DNA of 64,000 nucleotides from Bacillus sp. OxB-1. Its GTDB lineage: Bacteria; Bacillota; Bacilli; Bacillales_A; Planococcaceae. This document shows, piece after piece, positions 26,688-35,915 of this stretch. Position 1 is the first letter of the stretch. Every line of letters starts with the position of its first letter. The notes below the pieces were generated by a model that was given only the letters and a program-made list of their open reading frames with translations, searched no databases and had not been told where the DNA came from. The stretch is taken from NCBI RefSeq assembly GCF_000829195.1, contig NZ_AP013294.1:1375001-1439000 (forward strand), read 5' to 3'. The position numbers and the translations under genes were made by a program.

Positions 26688-28040
26688 TTAAAATAAAAGG
26701 TGGGCAACTCCTGCAATGATCGGCAGGGAGATCAATGTACGAAGAAGGAAAATGACAACAAGATCCAGGATATTCAATGGAATCTTCGTCCCTAAGATCA
26801 GTCCACCGACTTCGGACATGTAGATCAATTGTACAACGGAAACGGTCGCAATGACAAAGAGCGTCATCGGTTCTGTAATCACACCGTCCGCCAAAATGAC
26901 GGGCAAAAACATATCGGTGATCCCGACAACCATCATCGGTGCCGCTTCCGCCGCTTGCGGCAATCCGAGAACGGCAAGGATCGGTTCGAATGGTTTTCCA
27001 AGAATCGTAAAAACACTCGTATACTCGGCGATGATCAGGGCGACCGTACCGAAAGCCATGACGATCGGAGCCACACCGAACCACATATCCAGTACATTCC
27101 GCAAGCCATCGCCGATGACTTGTCCGAAAGAACGGTTTTTCTTCGCCGTCGCCAGTGCATTTTCCAACCCATGGCTGAAGATGTTATAACCTTCAGGCAT
27201 CTTCTCTTCATTGCCGGTAAAAGGCCGGCCGTCAATATATTCGGAACGTTTTCCAGCTAGCGGATAGATCCGCGGCATGATCAAGGCGAGGATGAACCCT
27301 GTCAGGAGCACCGTCCCATAGAATGGCAAGAAGTAATCGTCCAAACCGACCGTACCGATGATGACAAGGGAAAACGTGATGGATACGACCGAGAAAGTCG
27401 TCGCAATGATCGCGGCTTCCTTTTTCGTATAATGGCCGTCCTCATATTGTTTGCTCGTCAACAGGACGCCGATCGTACCATCGCCAATCCAAGAAGCGAG
27501 TGCATCAATCGAAGAACGGCCCGGCAGTTTGAATAAAGGCCGCATGATTTTCACCATCATCGTCCCGAAAAATTCGAGCAATCCGAAATTCAGAAGCAAT
27601 GGCAAGAGCAAACCGGCAAAAAGGAAAATCGTGAATAAGAATGAGACCAGTCCGTCCGGCGCCAACAGCAAGCCGCCGGTGTTTTCATTCCAAACAGCTT
27701 CCGGTCCGATTTGAAAAGTGACCATGACAGCAAAAAAGGCACCTAGAATACGAGTAACTGTCCAAAAAGGAGACACTTTAAATAGACTCGTTAGAAAAGA
27801 AGGTTTTGCGCCGTCGCTTCGTTTAAAGAGGAACAGCAACGAACCGAGAGCAGCGATGACAATAACGATCATGGCGGCCATCGGCATGGCCGGTTCCAGC
27901 GCAACGGACAATATATCTGCAAACTTGGCGATTGGAACTTTCCATCCGCTTTCGAACTTCAGCGGAATCATGAAAAGGGCGACCCCGAGAATGGAAGGCA
28001 CGAGGAATAGCAGCCAAGCGGATAAACTGAATTTCTTCAC
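26688..28040 (-). CDS. YjiH family membrane protein with nucleoside-recognition (Gate) domains
   Basis: This 450-residue protein has about 10-11 membrane helices and two Gate-type segments: FGTMMVKIMRPLFKLPGRSSIDALASWIGDGTIGVLLTSK by parts, and APMMVVGITDMFLPVILADG. YjiH relatives resemble concentrative nucleoside transporter gates and SpmA/B-type proteins; the transported substrate is unknown. The start is taken as GTG 28040 (VKKFSL...), eight bases after AAAGGAG, rather than the upstream ATG. It is transcribed alone and convergent with the P-loop ATPase gene. The 350 bases upstream hold no other gene. Confidence 0.87.
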   Translation of the reverse strand: MKKFSLSAWLLFLVPSILGVALFMIPLKFESGWKVPIAKFADILSVALEPAMPMAAMIVIVIAALGSLLFLFKRSDGAKPSFLTSLFKVSPFWTVTRILGAFFAVMVTFQIGPEAVWNENTGGLLLAPDGLVSFLFTIFLFAGLLLPLLLNFGLLEFFGTMMVKIMRPLFKLPGRSSIDALASWIGDGTIGVLLTSKQYEDGHYTKKEAAIIATTFSVVSITFSLVIIGTVGLDDYFLPFYGTVLLTGFILALIMPRIYPLAGKRSEYIDGRPFTGNEEKMPEGYNIFSHGLENALATAKKNRSFGQVIGDGLRNVLDMWFGVAPIVMAFGTVALIIAEYTSVFTILGKPFEPILAVLGLPQAAEAAPMMVVGITDMFLPVILADGVITEPMTLFVIATVSVVQLIYMSEVGGLILGTKIPLNILDLVVIFLLRTLISLPIIAGVAHLLF

Positions 28041-28252
28041 AATCCCAACTCCTTTTAGCAATACAAAAACGTGAATAAATATACACTAATCTTTTTTGAT
28101 TCATCTGTAAAGAGGGTGCGATTAAGTTGTACTATTCAGGTAAATTAAAAAAGAGCATGTCTTGATCGGAGGAGGGGCGATTTACCTTTAAGGTGGTTCG
28201 TTTTATAGAAATGAGGGGGCTAGGTTTTGGAGGGGTTCATTTTATATATACA

Positions 28253-28306
28253 TAAAAAAATACTGCAATCAATCAAAGTGCGAAGGGGTTGATTGATTGC
28301 AGTATT
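28253..28306 (-). terminator. Terminator of the yojF-bshB2 operon
   Basis: AATACTGCAATCAATCAA and its exact reverse complement form a perfect 18-bp stem with a 12-base loop; on the minus strand seven T follow. It is 84 bases past the bshB2 stop. The rest of 28041-28389 shows no gene I would support. Confidence 0.85.
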
Positions 28307-28389
28307 TCGGTGCAGAATGAAGACGCCGACTTTTGGACCTGCCGCTGGATGTCCTTCATATATCGATAAGTATCGCGGGCCATTCAGGT

Positions 28390-29073
28390 TTATTCAAAAT
28401 CCTTATCCCAACGATACGTATAAAATTGCTCCTGCGTCAGCCATTGGATGGCTTCGGGATCTTGTGCTGCCCATTTCTCTTCCATTTCCTGAAGCAGCCA
28501 AATCGTTTGGGAGGCGTGGGATTTTAACGTAGCGATTTTTTTCTCGGAAACCGGGGTGATATCATGAATGACGTCCGGTTCCCCGAGCATCTCGACTGTG
28601 TTATTGGCAAACGCCTTTGTATAAAGCGTCGGACGTTCTGCTTCCGGCATTTTGCGGATGGCCCGGACTACGGCACGCGCGGTTGCATCATGATCCGGAT
28701 GGACGGACAATCCCGGGTAGAACGAAATGACGAGGGACGGATTCGTTTCGTCGATCAAATCGGTGACAAGCTGGACCATTTTATCGTCGTCCTCAAATTC
28801 AATCGTCTTATCCCGAAGGCCCATCATGCGCAAATCGTCCAATCCCATCGCTTCACAAGCTTTCAGGAGTTCTTCCTTCCGGATCTGTGGCAATGTCTCC
28901 CGGTTCGCAAACGGTGGATTGCCCAAGTTTCGCCCCATTTCGCCCAGAGTGAGACAGGCATAGGTGACGGGGACCCCCATCTCCCGATATGTAGAAATGG
29001 TGCCGGATACCCCGAAAGCCTCGTCGTCGGGATGCGGGAAGATGACCAGCACATGGCGTTCTTTTTTTATCAT
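28390..29073 (-). CDS. bshB2: Bacillithiol biosynthesis deacetylase BshB2
   Basis: This 227-residue zinc enzyme of the LmbE/PIG-L family hydrolyses GlcNAc-malate to GlcN-malate, the second step of bacillithiol synthesis. The zinc motif is IFPHPDDEAFGVSG (residues 11-24); the second motif is HPDHDATARAVV. MGRNLGNPPFANRETLPQIR fits the BshB2 (YojG) branch. It follows the yojF homologue by 12 bases, the same order as yojF-yojG in B. subtilis. Ribosome site AAGGAGG precedes the ATG. Confidence 0.93.
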   Translation of the reverse strand: MIKKERHVLVIFPHPDDEAFGVSGTISTYREMGVPVTYACLTLGEMGRNLGNPPFANRETLPQIRKEELLKACEAMGLDDLRMMGLRDKTIEFEDDDKMVQLVTDLIDETNPSLVISFYPGLSVHPDHDATARAVVRAIRKMPEAERPTLYTKAFANNTVEMLGEPDVIHDITPVSEKKIATLKSHASQTIWLLQEMEEKWAAQDPEAIQWLTQEQFYTYRWDKDFE

Positions 29074-29085
29074 TACAGTCCCTCC

Positions 29086-29436
29086 TTAATATGTGAACGG
29101 CGTCTCGCTGATTTCAAGAGCGACCGCTAGCTTTCCTTCCCCATCCAGACCGGCCATCAGCAGCCGATCATGCTCATCCAACGTATAATGGGTGATCCCT
29201 TGAGCGTAAATCCAGCCGGACGGAAGCTTCAAGCCGACGCGGTGCGGCGAATCCCCCGCGACTTTCCCCAATTCATATTTCACCACTACATTGCGAATAA
29301 ACGCACCCGCGTTAAAAAAGCCTTCATTGAAATGGGTCGCATAGGAACCATTGGTCGTTTCCAAGTGGATGTAGACCTCTTTATTCGCAAAGGAATCAAT
29401 CAATTCCTGCAAATGCTCCGGTTTAACTTGCTCCAT
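29086..29436 (-). CDS. yojF: YojF family protein (DUF1806)
   Basis: This 116-residue protein is the usual partner of BshB2 in Bacillaceae operons. Features include EHLQELIDSFANKEVYIHLE, GFFNAGAFIRNVVVKYELGK and LPSGWIYAQGITHYTLDEHD. The biochemical function is unknown; the conserved operon suggests a supporting role for the bacillithiol deacetylase. The start is ATG 29436, behind AAGGAGGAG; the longer reading lacks a ribosome site. Confidence 0.9.
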   Translation of the reverse strand: MEQVKPEHLQELIDSFANKEVYIHLETTNGSYATHFNEGFFNAGAFIRNVVVKYELGKVAGDSPHRVGLKLPSGWIYAQGITHYTLDEHDRLLMAGLDGEGKLAVALEISETPFTY

Positions 29437-29568
29437 GGATACTCCTCCTTCTTGCTGCAAACTGCTTCTCTTCAGTATATAGAAAAAAAGAGTTGAATGC
29501 GATATCCTTGCTTCGACGGGGAAAGGTAGGCAGTGCGATAGGGCCAGGATTAACAACTAACCTCGTCA

Positions 29569-29890
29569 GTTGTCCAACCAAACGCTCGAAGTGTCCAACC
29601 AAATTGGCGGGATGTCCAACGAACGGGCGGAGTTGACCAACGAACCCGAGGTTACCAACGAATCCCGGTAGTTGTCCAACGAATCGCCCGGGGTGTCCAA
29701 CGAAAGTGTCGAGTTGTCCAACGAACGGGCAGAGTTGTGCAACGAACTCGGGGGTTACCAACGAACCCGAGGTTACCAACGAATCCCAGCAGATGTCCAA
29801 CGAATCGCCCGGGGTGTCCAACGAAAGTGTCGGGATGTCCAACGAACGGGCGGAGTTGACCAACGAAATCGAAATTACCAACGAATCCCG
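29569..29890. repeat. 20-bp-phased array 3 (CCAACGAA family), about 16 units
   Basis: Units GTCCAACGAA-N11 are repeated about 16 times (for example GTCCAACGAACGGGCGG, GACCAACGAACCCGAGG, TACCAACGAATCCCGG, GTCCAACGAATCGCCCGGG, GTCCAACGAAAGTGTCG), and this order of variants recurs, giving a higher-order repeat. The period is 19-21 bp. It fills the space between yojF (-) and the TPR gene (-), ending four bases from the TPR stop. Confidence 0.92.
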
Positions 29891-29896
29891 GCACGC

Positions 29897-30799
29897 TTAC
29901 CCCTGATATTCCGGATGCCCATGCCGAGCGCAGCCAAATAGGTAGCAGGCGGTATCGAGGTAGGTCCCGAATTCCAAGGCAGGGACGTAGCCGTCAGAGA
30001 TTTGCTCATAAAGTTTCATGTCATCTCGCAATCGCTCAAGATTTTCCTCTTTGTCGCGCGGCGTCCAGTCTTCATCACAGTCTTCCTCCACGGACTCTTG
30101 CCACTCCACCTCTTTCAGTTGTCTTGCTTCGTTCAATACATCCTCCGCTAATTGCGTACGGTCGAGCTTCCGCAAGGCGAAGACGTAGCGGCCGACCCAG
30201 CTCGGTTGTTTCCAATAGTTGTCCCACCCTATGGCGAACCAGTAGACTGCCTCTTTGTAAGCCCCGATTTCAACGTAAAGGTCTGCCACCTCCACTTCGC
30301 CGACGAACTCATCGTCCTCTTTTGCGAACGTAGCAAGCACCTGCTTGGCTGCGTTCCGCTTGCCGAGATCTGCCAAGCATTTCGCATGTCCATAAAGCGC
30401 CGTGTCCGACTTTCCGGCCGCACACCTGAATTGCTCGGAAGCTTCTGCCGTTTTGCCAAGCTCATATGAAGCGACCGCCAAGTTATGCCATGCCGTTTTG
30501 GATTCATGGATGGCCAGAGCTTGTTCCCAAGCGCTCTTTGCTTCCTCCCACCTTTCAAGCCGTCCATACAATTCACCTTGCAAATAATAAGGGAAATGCG
30601 AGGATGGCTTCAGTGCGATTGCCTCTTCGGCAAGTTCCAGCGCTTTTTCGAATTCATCTTCTTCATGGCAATAAATCCATGCCAAATTTGTCAACGACTG
30701 AACATCCCGCGACCGGCGAACCGCTTCTTGGAATAACTCCAATGCCTCGTCATACTGATTCGCTTCCAGCAGTTGAATCGCTTGTTGATTCAAGTTCAT
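29897..30799 (-). CDS. Tetratricopeptide-repeat protein
   Basis: This 300-residue cytosolic protein has at least four TPR motifs in the first 190 residues: NQYDEALELFQEAVRRS, DEFEKALELAEEAIALKPSS, ERWEEAKSAWEQALAIHES and GKTAEASEQFRCAAGKS. An acidic segment (ESVEEDCDEDW) and a Cys-containing tail follow. TPR proteins mediate protein-protein contacts; the partner is unknown. Ribosome site GGAGGACGG precedes ATG 30799, and a small GC-rich hairpin (30814-30834) lies directly upstream of it. Confidence 0.88.
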   Translation of the reverse strand: MNLNQQAIQLLEANQYDEALELFQEAVRRSRDVQSLTNLAWIYCHEEDEFEKALELAEEAIALKPSSHFPYYLQGELYGRLERWEEAKSAWEQALAIHESKTAWHNLAVASYELGKTAEASEQFRCAAGKSDTALYGHAKCLADLGKRNAAKQVLATFAKEDDEFVGEVEVADLYVEIGAYKEAVYWFAIGWDNYWKQPSWVGRYVFALRKLDRTQLAEDVLNEARQLKEVEWQESVEEDCDEDWTPRDKEENLERLRDDMKLYEQISDGYVPALEFGTYLDTACYLFGCARHGHPEYQG

Positions 30800-30813
30800 T
30801 CCCGTCCTCCTTA

Positions 30814-31071
30814 ATCAATCACGCCTCGGCGTGAGTGCGTCCGGATTTTTTTCGAGCTCGAGGCCGACAGGATGTCGGTCATGCAGTCGTTGCGACAGGA
30901 CGTCGCGCACTTAGACTGCCTTCCTTTAAAAGCTACCCTTAAAAATCCGTGACATCCGCCGGAGACTTTATCTTTATTCAACAGGAGTTTGAACATCCGT
31001 TGAACAGGAGATAAAACCGCATTCATCTCACCACCTATAGAGGTGGGAGTCTTTTGCTGAATAAAGATAAA
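30814..31071. repeat. Intergenic repeat-like element with nested inverted repeats
   Basis: The 3' part has perfect 14-bp arms TTTATCTTTATTCA (30967-30980) and TGAATAAAGATAAA (31058-31071) around a central hairpin CCACCT-ATAG-AGGTGG (31031-31046) and two AACAGGAG direct repeats. The 5' part has GACATCCTGTCGG and GACGTCCTGTCGC direct repeats and ends with hairpin CACGCC-TC-GGCGTG (30821-30832). A 96-codon reading frame crosses it on the minus strand but shows no family. Only one full copy is in the window. Confidence 0.55.
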
Positions 31072-31098
31072 AAACCAGGAGACTTCTGCATCTCCTGG
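31068..31098 (-). terminator. Terminator of pdxK
   Basis: CCAGGAGA / TCTCCTGG with an 8-base loop; on the minus strand TTTTTTATC follows. It lies eight bases past the pdxK stop. Confidence 0.88.
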
Positions 31099-31105
31099 CA
31101 TCCAC

Positions 31106-31939
31106 TTACACTTCAGTCAACGTAATTTCCGGTGCGCCGAATCTGGTTTTGGCGCCGTGCATGACAGGACCGACGTATTCATTCAGTCTCCAGCCATTTG
31201 CAATGGCAGCGGTGACGAATTCTTTCGCTTCCACGACCGCTTCCTTCACGCCCATGCCGTTTGCCAGATTGGCTGTGATCGCAGCGGCGAATGTGCAGCC
31301 CGCCCCGTGGTTGTAATGCGTGTCCGTCTTTTCGGCTTCGAGCAGTGTGAAGGTCTGCCCGTCATAGAACAGGTCGGCGGCTTTGTCGTGCTGCAGCTGT
31401 TTGCCGCCTTTGATGACGACGTTGCGCGCACCGAGGGAATGGATTTTTTCCGCGACCGACTTCATTTGATCGATTGTCGAAGGGGTTTTCATTCCCGCCA
31501 GTTGGCCTGCTTCGAACAAGTTGGGGGTGACGATTTCGGCTTTCGGTAGCAAATAGGTCACCATGGCATCGACTGTTCCCGGGTTCAAAACCTCATCTTC
31601 GCCTTTACAGACCATGACGGGATCGATCACCACATGGTCGAGACCGGATTCCGCAATGGCTTCGCCTGCCGTTTGGATGACCTCTTCCGTGCTCAACATC
31701 CCCGTTTTGATGGCATCGATGCCTGTGGATAGGGCGGTCTTTATCTGCGCTTTCAAAATATCGGTCGGGAGGGAGTACACGGAGTGGCTCCAGTTGTTAT
31801 CAGGGTCCATCGTCACAACGACGGTCAATGCCGTCATGCCGTACGTTCCGTGCTCCTGGAAAGTTTTCAAGTCGGCTTGGATCCCTGCTCCACCCGACGT
31901 ATCGGAACCTGCAATGGTCAATGTCTTTTTTAATGTCAT
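31106..31939 (-). CDS. pdxK: Pyridoxine/pyridoxal kinase, ThiD-like
   Basis: This 277-residue ribokinase-fold enzyme phosphorylates B6 vitamers (and possibly HMP) with ATP. Landmarks are [60 protein letters not shown] and the anion-hole region [15 protein letters not shown] with the family Cys. In B. subtilis the ThiD-like PdxK lies near ung, as here, which favours pdxK over thiD. The ATG at 31939 follows AAAGGAGATTC. Single gene with its own terminator. Confidence 0.88.
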   Translation of the reverse strand: MTLKKTLTIAGSDTSGGAGIQADLKTFQEHGTYGMTALTVVVTMDPDNNWSHSVYSLPTDILKAQIKTALSTGIDAIKTGMLSTEEVIQTAGEAIAESGLDHVVIDPVMVCKGEDEVLNPGTVDAMVTYLLPKAEIVTPNLFEAGQLAGMKTPSTIDQMKSVAEKIHSLGARNVVIKGGKQLQHDKAADLFYDGQTFTLLEAEKTDTHYNHGAGCTFAAAITANLANGMGVKEAVVEAKEFVTAAIANGWRLNEYVGPVMHGAKTRFGAPEITLTEV

Positions 31940-32098
31940 AATGAATCTCCTTTAGTTTAGTATGAATATATCTCAATCTTAATGAAAGTAAAGAGGAATT
32001 ACAATTGTCGGACATTAGCAATCAGTTGTAGGGTAGGGAACTTTCCGTTAGTCTAAACGTATAAGATATTGTCGAATTACGAGACTAGGAGGGGTGGC

Positions 32099-32854
32099 AT
32101 GGCGAAAGATAAGAAATTGGATGAAATTGAAAAGCTGCTGCAGGAAGTCCGGTCTTCCCAGAAAGAATCCGCTGTCACAGTCGATGAAATGGGACCGCGC
32201 AAAAAGATCCCTTTCTGGAAAGTCGGGAAACTGTTCTTTTCCGTCTGGCGAAAATCATTTATCCTCATCGGACTTCTCATTTTAGCCCTATTAGTGGCTT
32301 TGCCATTCGTCACGTTTCATTTCCTCAAGACAGGATCGACGGCAACGGAAGAAAAAGGCGTGTTCCTGGAACGGATACAAGAACTCCAACAGCTCACAAC
32401 GGCTGAAGTATATACAAAAGTGATCATCGAACGGCGGGACAACCAGCTGTTCGGACAAGATATCGGCTTGAATGTGCCGGGGACGAAACGGCAACTATTG
32501 GTCATCATCCCGGGGTCTGTCAAGGCCGGAGTGGACCTGTCAGGTTTGACAGAGAAAGATATAGTGGTACATGAAGAACAGAAGAAGATTGAACTGGCGA
32601 TTCCCCCCGCCACTTTTCTAGGAGGGGCCGAACTCTTTTTCGACCAGGTCGAAGTGTATTCCTATGAGGGGGTCTTCCGGGAAAAAGCGAATATTGAAGA
32701 AGCGTATGAACTAGCTGCGGAAGCGAAAAAACTCATTGTCGAGGAGGCGAGCGGGCAAGGCATCCTGCAAACCGCGCAGCATCAAGCGGAACAGACGTTG
32801 GAGGACATGTTTTCATTCACCGGCTATGATGTGACGATTAAGGTCAAGGAGTGA
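32099..32854 (+). CDS. DUF4230 family membrane-anchored protein
   Basis: This 251-residue protein has a cytosolic helical N-terminus ([20 protein letters not shown]), one membrane helix (about residues 55-80) and an extracytoplasmic DUF4230-like domain ([61 protein letters not shown]). The function is unknown. ATG 32099 was chosen, behind AGGAGGGG. It lies seven bases before ung and is probably in the same operon. Confidence 0.82.
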   Translation: MAKDKKLDEIEKLLQEVRSSQKESAVTVDEMGPRKKIPFWKVGKLFFSVWRKSFILIGLLILALLVALPFVTFHFLKTGSTATEEKGVFLERIQELQQLTTAEVYTKVIIERRDNQLFGQDIGLNVPGTKRQLLVIIPGSVKAGVDLSGLTEKDIVVHEEQKKIELAIPPATFLGGAELFFDQVEVYSYEGVFREKANIEEAYELAAEAKKLIVEEASGQGILQTAQHQAEQTLEDMFSFTGYDVTIKVKE

Positions 32855-32861
32855 TCGCCCG

Positions 32862-33548
32862 ATGGAGAAGAAAATATTCGGTAATGATTGGGATGACGTG
32901 CTGGAGCATGAATTCCAGAAGCCGTATTACCAACAGCTCCGGGAATTTTTGAAGGTCGAATACAGCAAGGAAACCATCTACCCGGCGATGGATGATTTGT
33001 GGACAGCTTTCAAATTAACCCCTTTTGAAGAAGTGAAAGTCGTCATTTTGGGACAAGATCCCTATCACGGGCCGGGGCAGGCGCACGGCTTGAGCTTTTC
33101 CGTACAACCGGGCGTTCCATTGCCGCCGAGCTTGCGGAATTTATTCAAAGAATTATCGACGGATATCGGATGCGCCCTTCCCGAAGAGGGCACATTGACA
33201 GGATGGGCACGCCAAGGGGTCCTGATGCTGAACACGGTGCTGACCGTGCGGGAAGGCAAAGCCCACTCCCACCGGGGGCAGGGGTGGGAACCGTTCACGG
33301 ATGAGGTGATCCGCCAATTGTCCGTGCGGGAAAAGCCGGTAGTGTTCATCCTTTGGGGACGTCCCGCGCAACAAAAGAAGAAACTCATCGACACAACCCG
33401 GAATGCGGTCATCGAATCCGTACACCCGAGCCCGCTCAGCGCCAGCCGCGGCTTCTTCGGGAGCCGTCCCTATTCCGGAACCAATCAAATCCTGAAGTCG
33501 TGGAATGAAAAACCAATCGACTGGTGCCAGGTGAATCGTTTTGAATAA
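32862..33548 (+). CDS. ung: Uracil-DNA glycosylase (family 1)
   Basis: This 228-residue enzyme removes uracil from DNA, starting base-excision repair. The water-activating motif [18 protein letters not shown] (Asp near residue 65), the uracil-contact [11 protein letters not shown]-type motif, FILWGRPAQ and the minor-groove loop HPSPLSA are all intact. The length is typical. A terminator hairpin follows. The position between pdxK and ywdI matches B. subtilis. Confidence 0.97.
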   Translation: MEKKIFGNDWDDVLEHEFQKPYYQQLREFLKVEYSKETIYPAMDDLWTAFKLTPFEEVKVVILGQDPYHGPGQAHGLSFSVQPGVPLPPSLRNLFKELSTDIGCALPEEGTLTGWARQGVLMLNTVLTVREGKAHSHRGQGWEPFTDEVIRQLSVREKPVVFILWGRPAQQKKKLIDTTRNAVIESVHPSPLSASRGFFGSRPYSGTNQILKSWNEKPIDWCQVNRFE

Positions 33549-33550
33549 AG

Positions 33551-33583
33551 AAAGGGGCGCTTCTTGGACGGGGCGCCCCTTTC
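33551..33583 (+). terminator. Terminator of ung
   Basis: GAAAGGGGCGC / GCGCCCCTTTC form an 11-bp stem right after the stop; the T run is short. Confidence 0.75.
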
Positions 33584-33591
33584 TACGTGGG

Positions 33592-33657
33592 CTAGTGCTG
33601 ATAACTTGTTGGGAGTGCTGATAACTAACCGCCGATCGCTGATAACTTACTCCCCAC
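33592..33657. repeat. 20-21-bp-phased array 4 (GCTGATAACT x3)
   Basis: GCTGATAACT occurs at 33597, 33617 and 33638, spaced 20 and 21 bases. The core resembles the degenerate GCCGATAACT units at the end of array 1. It lies between the ung terminator and the next gene. Confidence 0.75.
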
Positions 33658-33765
33658 CTACACCACCCGCTCATCTCCCAACCTACCCTTCATTCAACCC
33701 GAATAATAGGCGTGTCTTGCAAAACTTGGGGTTGGAAAGCTATAGTTGTATTGAATGAAGGGGGG

Positions 33766-33939
33766 ATGCGTGTGGCTGTCAATTGCTTTCGATGCCGAAA
33801 CTTCTACGTGACGTGGGAGCCGAAACATCCGCGGGGATGCAAGGCATACGGATTCAAGTCGAGGGAGCTGCCGTCCGTCGTCGTCCAACGGTCCTCCGGC
33901 ATGGAATGTATGAAATTCGAACCGAAAACGAGGGAGTGA
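33766..33939 (+). CDS. Small four-cysteine (zinc-binding type) protein
   Basis: This 57-residue protein carries NCFRCRNFYVTWEPKHPRGCKAYGFKSRE (by parts) and GMECMKFEP: Cys-x2-Cys plus two further Cys, fit for one zinc ion. Similar short proteins occur near ung in Bacillales and are sometimes mislabelled as glycosylase; no activity is known. Start ATG 33766 or GTG 33772 (which is better spaced from GGGGGG). It ends five bases before the ywdI start, so the two are likely co-translated. Confidence 0.75.
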   Translation: MRVAVNCFRCRNFYVTWEPKHPRGCKAYGFKSRELPSVVVQRSSGMECMKFEPKTRE

Positions 33940-33944
33940 AGCTG

Positions 33945-34175
33945 ATGATTTCACAACAACAACTATTTGCGGAGATGGAGCGGCAGCTGCAGATGGCGAA
34001 GCGGGCGGGGGATGAACGGACGGTCCGGGAGTCATTGGCCGCCATCCGTTCGCTTTGCGAGGTCGTGCTTGGCGGGGAGGCGAAGCCCGAGATACCGGCT
34101 ATGCCGATCACTTCATTTGAAACGAATGTGTTGGAGGAAGAGGATGCCAATGGGGGCTCCATCTTTGATTTCTAA
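33945..34175 (+). CDS. ywdI: YwdI family protein (DUF5327)
   Basis: This 76-residue protein starts MISQQQLFAEMERQLQMAKR, is helical in its first 50 residues and ends with an acidic tail (NVLEEEDANGGSIFDF). It matches the YwdI family, of unknown function, and sits at the same place as in B. subtilis (after ung, before ywdK). ATG 33945 has GGGAGTG in front; the longer upstream reading is in the wrong frame for the zinc protein and lacks support. Confidence 0.85.
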   Translation: MISQQQLFAEMERQLQMAKRAGDERTVRESLAAIRSLCEVVLGGEAKPEIPAMPITSFETNVLEEEDANGGSIFDF

Positions 34176-34193
34176 TGAATAAATTTGTGAACC

Positions 34194-34277
34194 TGACGGA
34201 TATCTCATCCAATTTGACGGATATCCTCTGAAAAGTGACGGATATCCCAATCTATTTGACGATTATCTCCGCCAATC
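34194..34277. repeat. 21-bp-phased array 5 (TGACGGATATC x4)
   Basis: TGACGG(A)T cores lie at 34194, 34215, 34236 and 34257, exactly 21 bases apart (the last is TGACGATTATC). The same core forms array 8 at 48.65 kb. It lies between ywdI and ywdK. Confidence 0.88.
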
Positions 34278-34374
34278 CGCGACACCGATTTAAAATCGTG
34301 CTGAAATCGTCATCTTTCCCCACTCGGAAATCGGATAAACTGGTAAGTACCATGGAGAGAAAGAAGGGAACGGA

Positions 34375-34755
34375 ATGCCATTTTTCATTATTGCGGGGGC
34401 GGTCAATGCCGCCATGGCCGTTGCGCTTGGAGCGTTTGGTGCGCATGCGCTGAAAGAGCGGTTGTCGGAACGGTATTTGGCCATCTGGGAAACCGCGGTG
34501 CAATATCAAATGTTCCACGCGATCGGATTGCTGGCGATCGGTATTTTGATGAGTTCTTCTCTATTCGGACCATCAACATCCCTGTCATGGGCCGGGTATT
34601 TGATTTTGGCCGGGATCATCATCTTTTCGGGAAGCTTATATGTGCTCAGCCTATCGGGAATCGGCGTGCTTGGCGCCATCACTCCGATCGGCGGCGTCGC
34701 GTTTATCATCGGGTGGATCATGCTGATTGTCGCAGCTGTCCAATTTGGAAAATAA
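34375..34755 (+). CDS. ywdK: DUF423 family membrane protein (YwdK)
   Basis: This 126-residue protein has four predicted membrane helices. It shows the DUF423 hallmarks: [35 protein letters not shown] and [18 protein letters not shown]. The function is unknown. Ribosome site AAGGGAACGG precedes the ATG. A terminator follows within three bases. The neighbourhood (ywdI, gerQ) matches B. subtilis. Confidence 0.92.
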   Translation: MPFFIIAGAVNAAMAVALGAFGAHALKERLSERYLAIWETAVQYQMFHAIGLLAIGILMSSSLFGPSTSLSWAGYLILAGIIIFSGSLYVLSLSGIGVLGAITPIGGVAFIIGWIMLIVAAVQFGK

Positions 34756-34757
34756 GG

Positions 34758-34787
34758 CAAGGAGGGATGTCCCCTCCTTGTTTTTTT
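34758..34787 (+). terminator. Terminator of ywdK
   Basis: CAAGGAGG / CCTCCTTG with a short loop and a T7 run. Confidence 0.9.
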
Positions 34788-34862
34788 ATCCACTGAATTG
34801 TCAATTCCAAAATTTCCGGTTCTCTTCCTTTTTGATACACTAAAAGAAAAGGAGGCATTCCT

Positions 34863-35915
34863 ATGGCTCTCACCCGTACGCGATCCGAGCAGTGGATTTT
34901 CGGTGTCTTGCTAGCTTTCACCCTTATCAGTAATTACCTGATCTATCGCCTGCCTGACATTGTGCCGGCTCCTGCCTATGCGACAGGAGTGGTCTTCGGC
35001 TCACTCCTCGATTTGGCGATCATTGCACCGCTGCTCATCTTGGCGATGACCCGGAAGAAAGGGTTTACTGTGAAGCGGTTCATCACCTTCATGGTGCTCG
35101 GTCTTGTGGCTGCCCGTTTCATCATTCCGGCATCGCACTTCGAACCGTTCCGATTCGTCCCGTATGCAGCCATCGCGTTGGAAGGCGGTATTCTGCTCGC
35201 GGAAATCGGACTGGTTTTCCTGCTTGTGAAACATATGCCGGTCATTTTACGCGATATGAAAAAGTCCTCTGCCACCGGGTTGTTCGCCTTTCCAGCCACG
35301 GTGAGAGAAAAGGTATCCGCCCATCCATTGATTTCCGTGATTGCAGCCGAATCGGTGATGTTCTACTATGCCATCGCCTCTTGGAAACAAGCACCACCCT
35401 TAGGGGAATCCAAGTTCTATCTCCACCGGAAGACAAGTCTGCTTGCGTTTTACGTCATGCTGATCCACGCGATTATCATCGAGACGGTGGGCCTCCACTG
35501 GTTCTTCCATGACAAATCGGTCCTTCTTTCCATCGTCTTGCTCCTGCTCAATGTCTACACGGTGCTTTATTTTATTGCCGAAATTCAAGTGGTCCGTCTC
35601 AATCCGCTCGAATTGGCGGAGAATAAAATGCGGATTTCTCTTGGACTGGGCAAGCGGATGGAAATTCCGTATGATGCGATTGCCGATATCGTGGAAGGGG
35701 AGGCCGCTCAGTCGTATGACTTGAAGCAAAAAGGGTTGATCCAATTCATCGCCAAGGATTTCGAAGAATTGAAGCCCCAGTTTGTCCTTCATTTTAAACG
35801 CCCGCTTCGGGCAACGTTGTTCATAGGGATGGAAAAAACATACATGAGCGCAGCGATCCGGGTGGATGAACCAGAACGTTTCCTTCATGCGTTAAAAGAG
35901 AAGATGGAACAATGA
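34863..35915 (+). CDS. Multi-pass membrane protein of unknown function
   Basis: This 350-residue protein has about seven predicted membrane helices in residues 10-245 (for example WIFGVLLAFTLISNYLIY, ALEGGILLAEIGLVFLLV, VLLSIVLLLLNVYTVLYFI) and a cytosolic C-terminal domain of about 100 residues (NPLELAENKMRISLGLGKRMEIPYDAIADI) that looks like a small beta domain of the PH-like type. I do not recognise a characterised family. ATG 34863 lies eight bases after AAAGGAGG. It is convergent with gerQ and shares a terminator with it. Confidence 0.78.
   Translation: MALTRTRSEQWIFGVLLAFTLISNYLIYRLPDIVPAPAYATGVVFGSLLDLAIIAPLLILAMTRKKGFTVKRFITFMVLGLVAARFIIPASHFEPFRFVPYAAIALEGGILLAEIGLVFLLVKHMPVILRDMKKSSATGLFAFPATVREKVSAHPLISVIAAESVMFYYAIASWKQAPPLGESKFYLHRKTSLLAFYVMLIHAIIIETVGLHWFFHDKSVLLSIVLLLLNVYTVLYFIAEIQVVRLNPLELAENKMRISLGLGKRMEIPYDAIADIVEGEAAQSYDLKQKGLIQFIAKDFEELKPQFVLHFKRPLRATLFIGMEKTYMSAAIRVDEPERFLHALKEKMEQ

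Noticed and set aside
28183-28252. Short peptide frame between YjiH and bshB2 genes
   Set aside because: Purine-rich stretches look like ribosome sites but spacing to a start codon is wrong and the peptide is about 20 residues without features.
29423-29894. Minus-strand frames with FVGQL/FVGHP repeats in array 3
   Set aside because: Period effect; several frames are open at once and none has a start with a ribosome site.
30811-31101. 96-codon minus-strand frame before pdxK
   Set aside because: It runs through terminator and nested inverted repeats; better explained by the repeat-like element.
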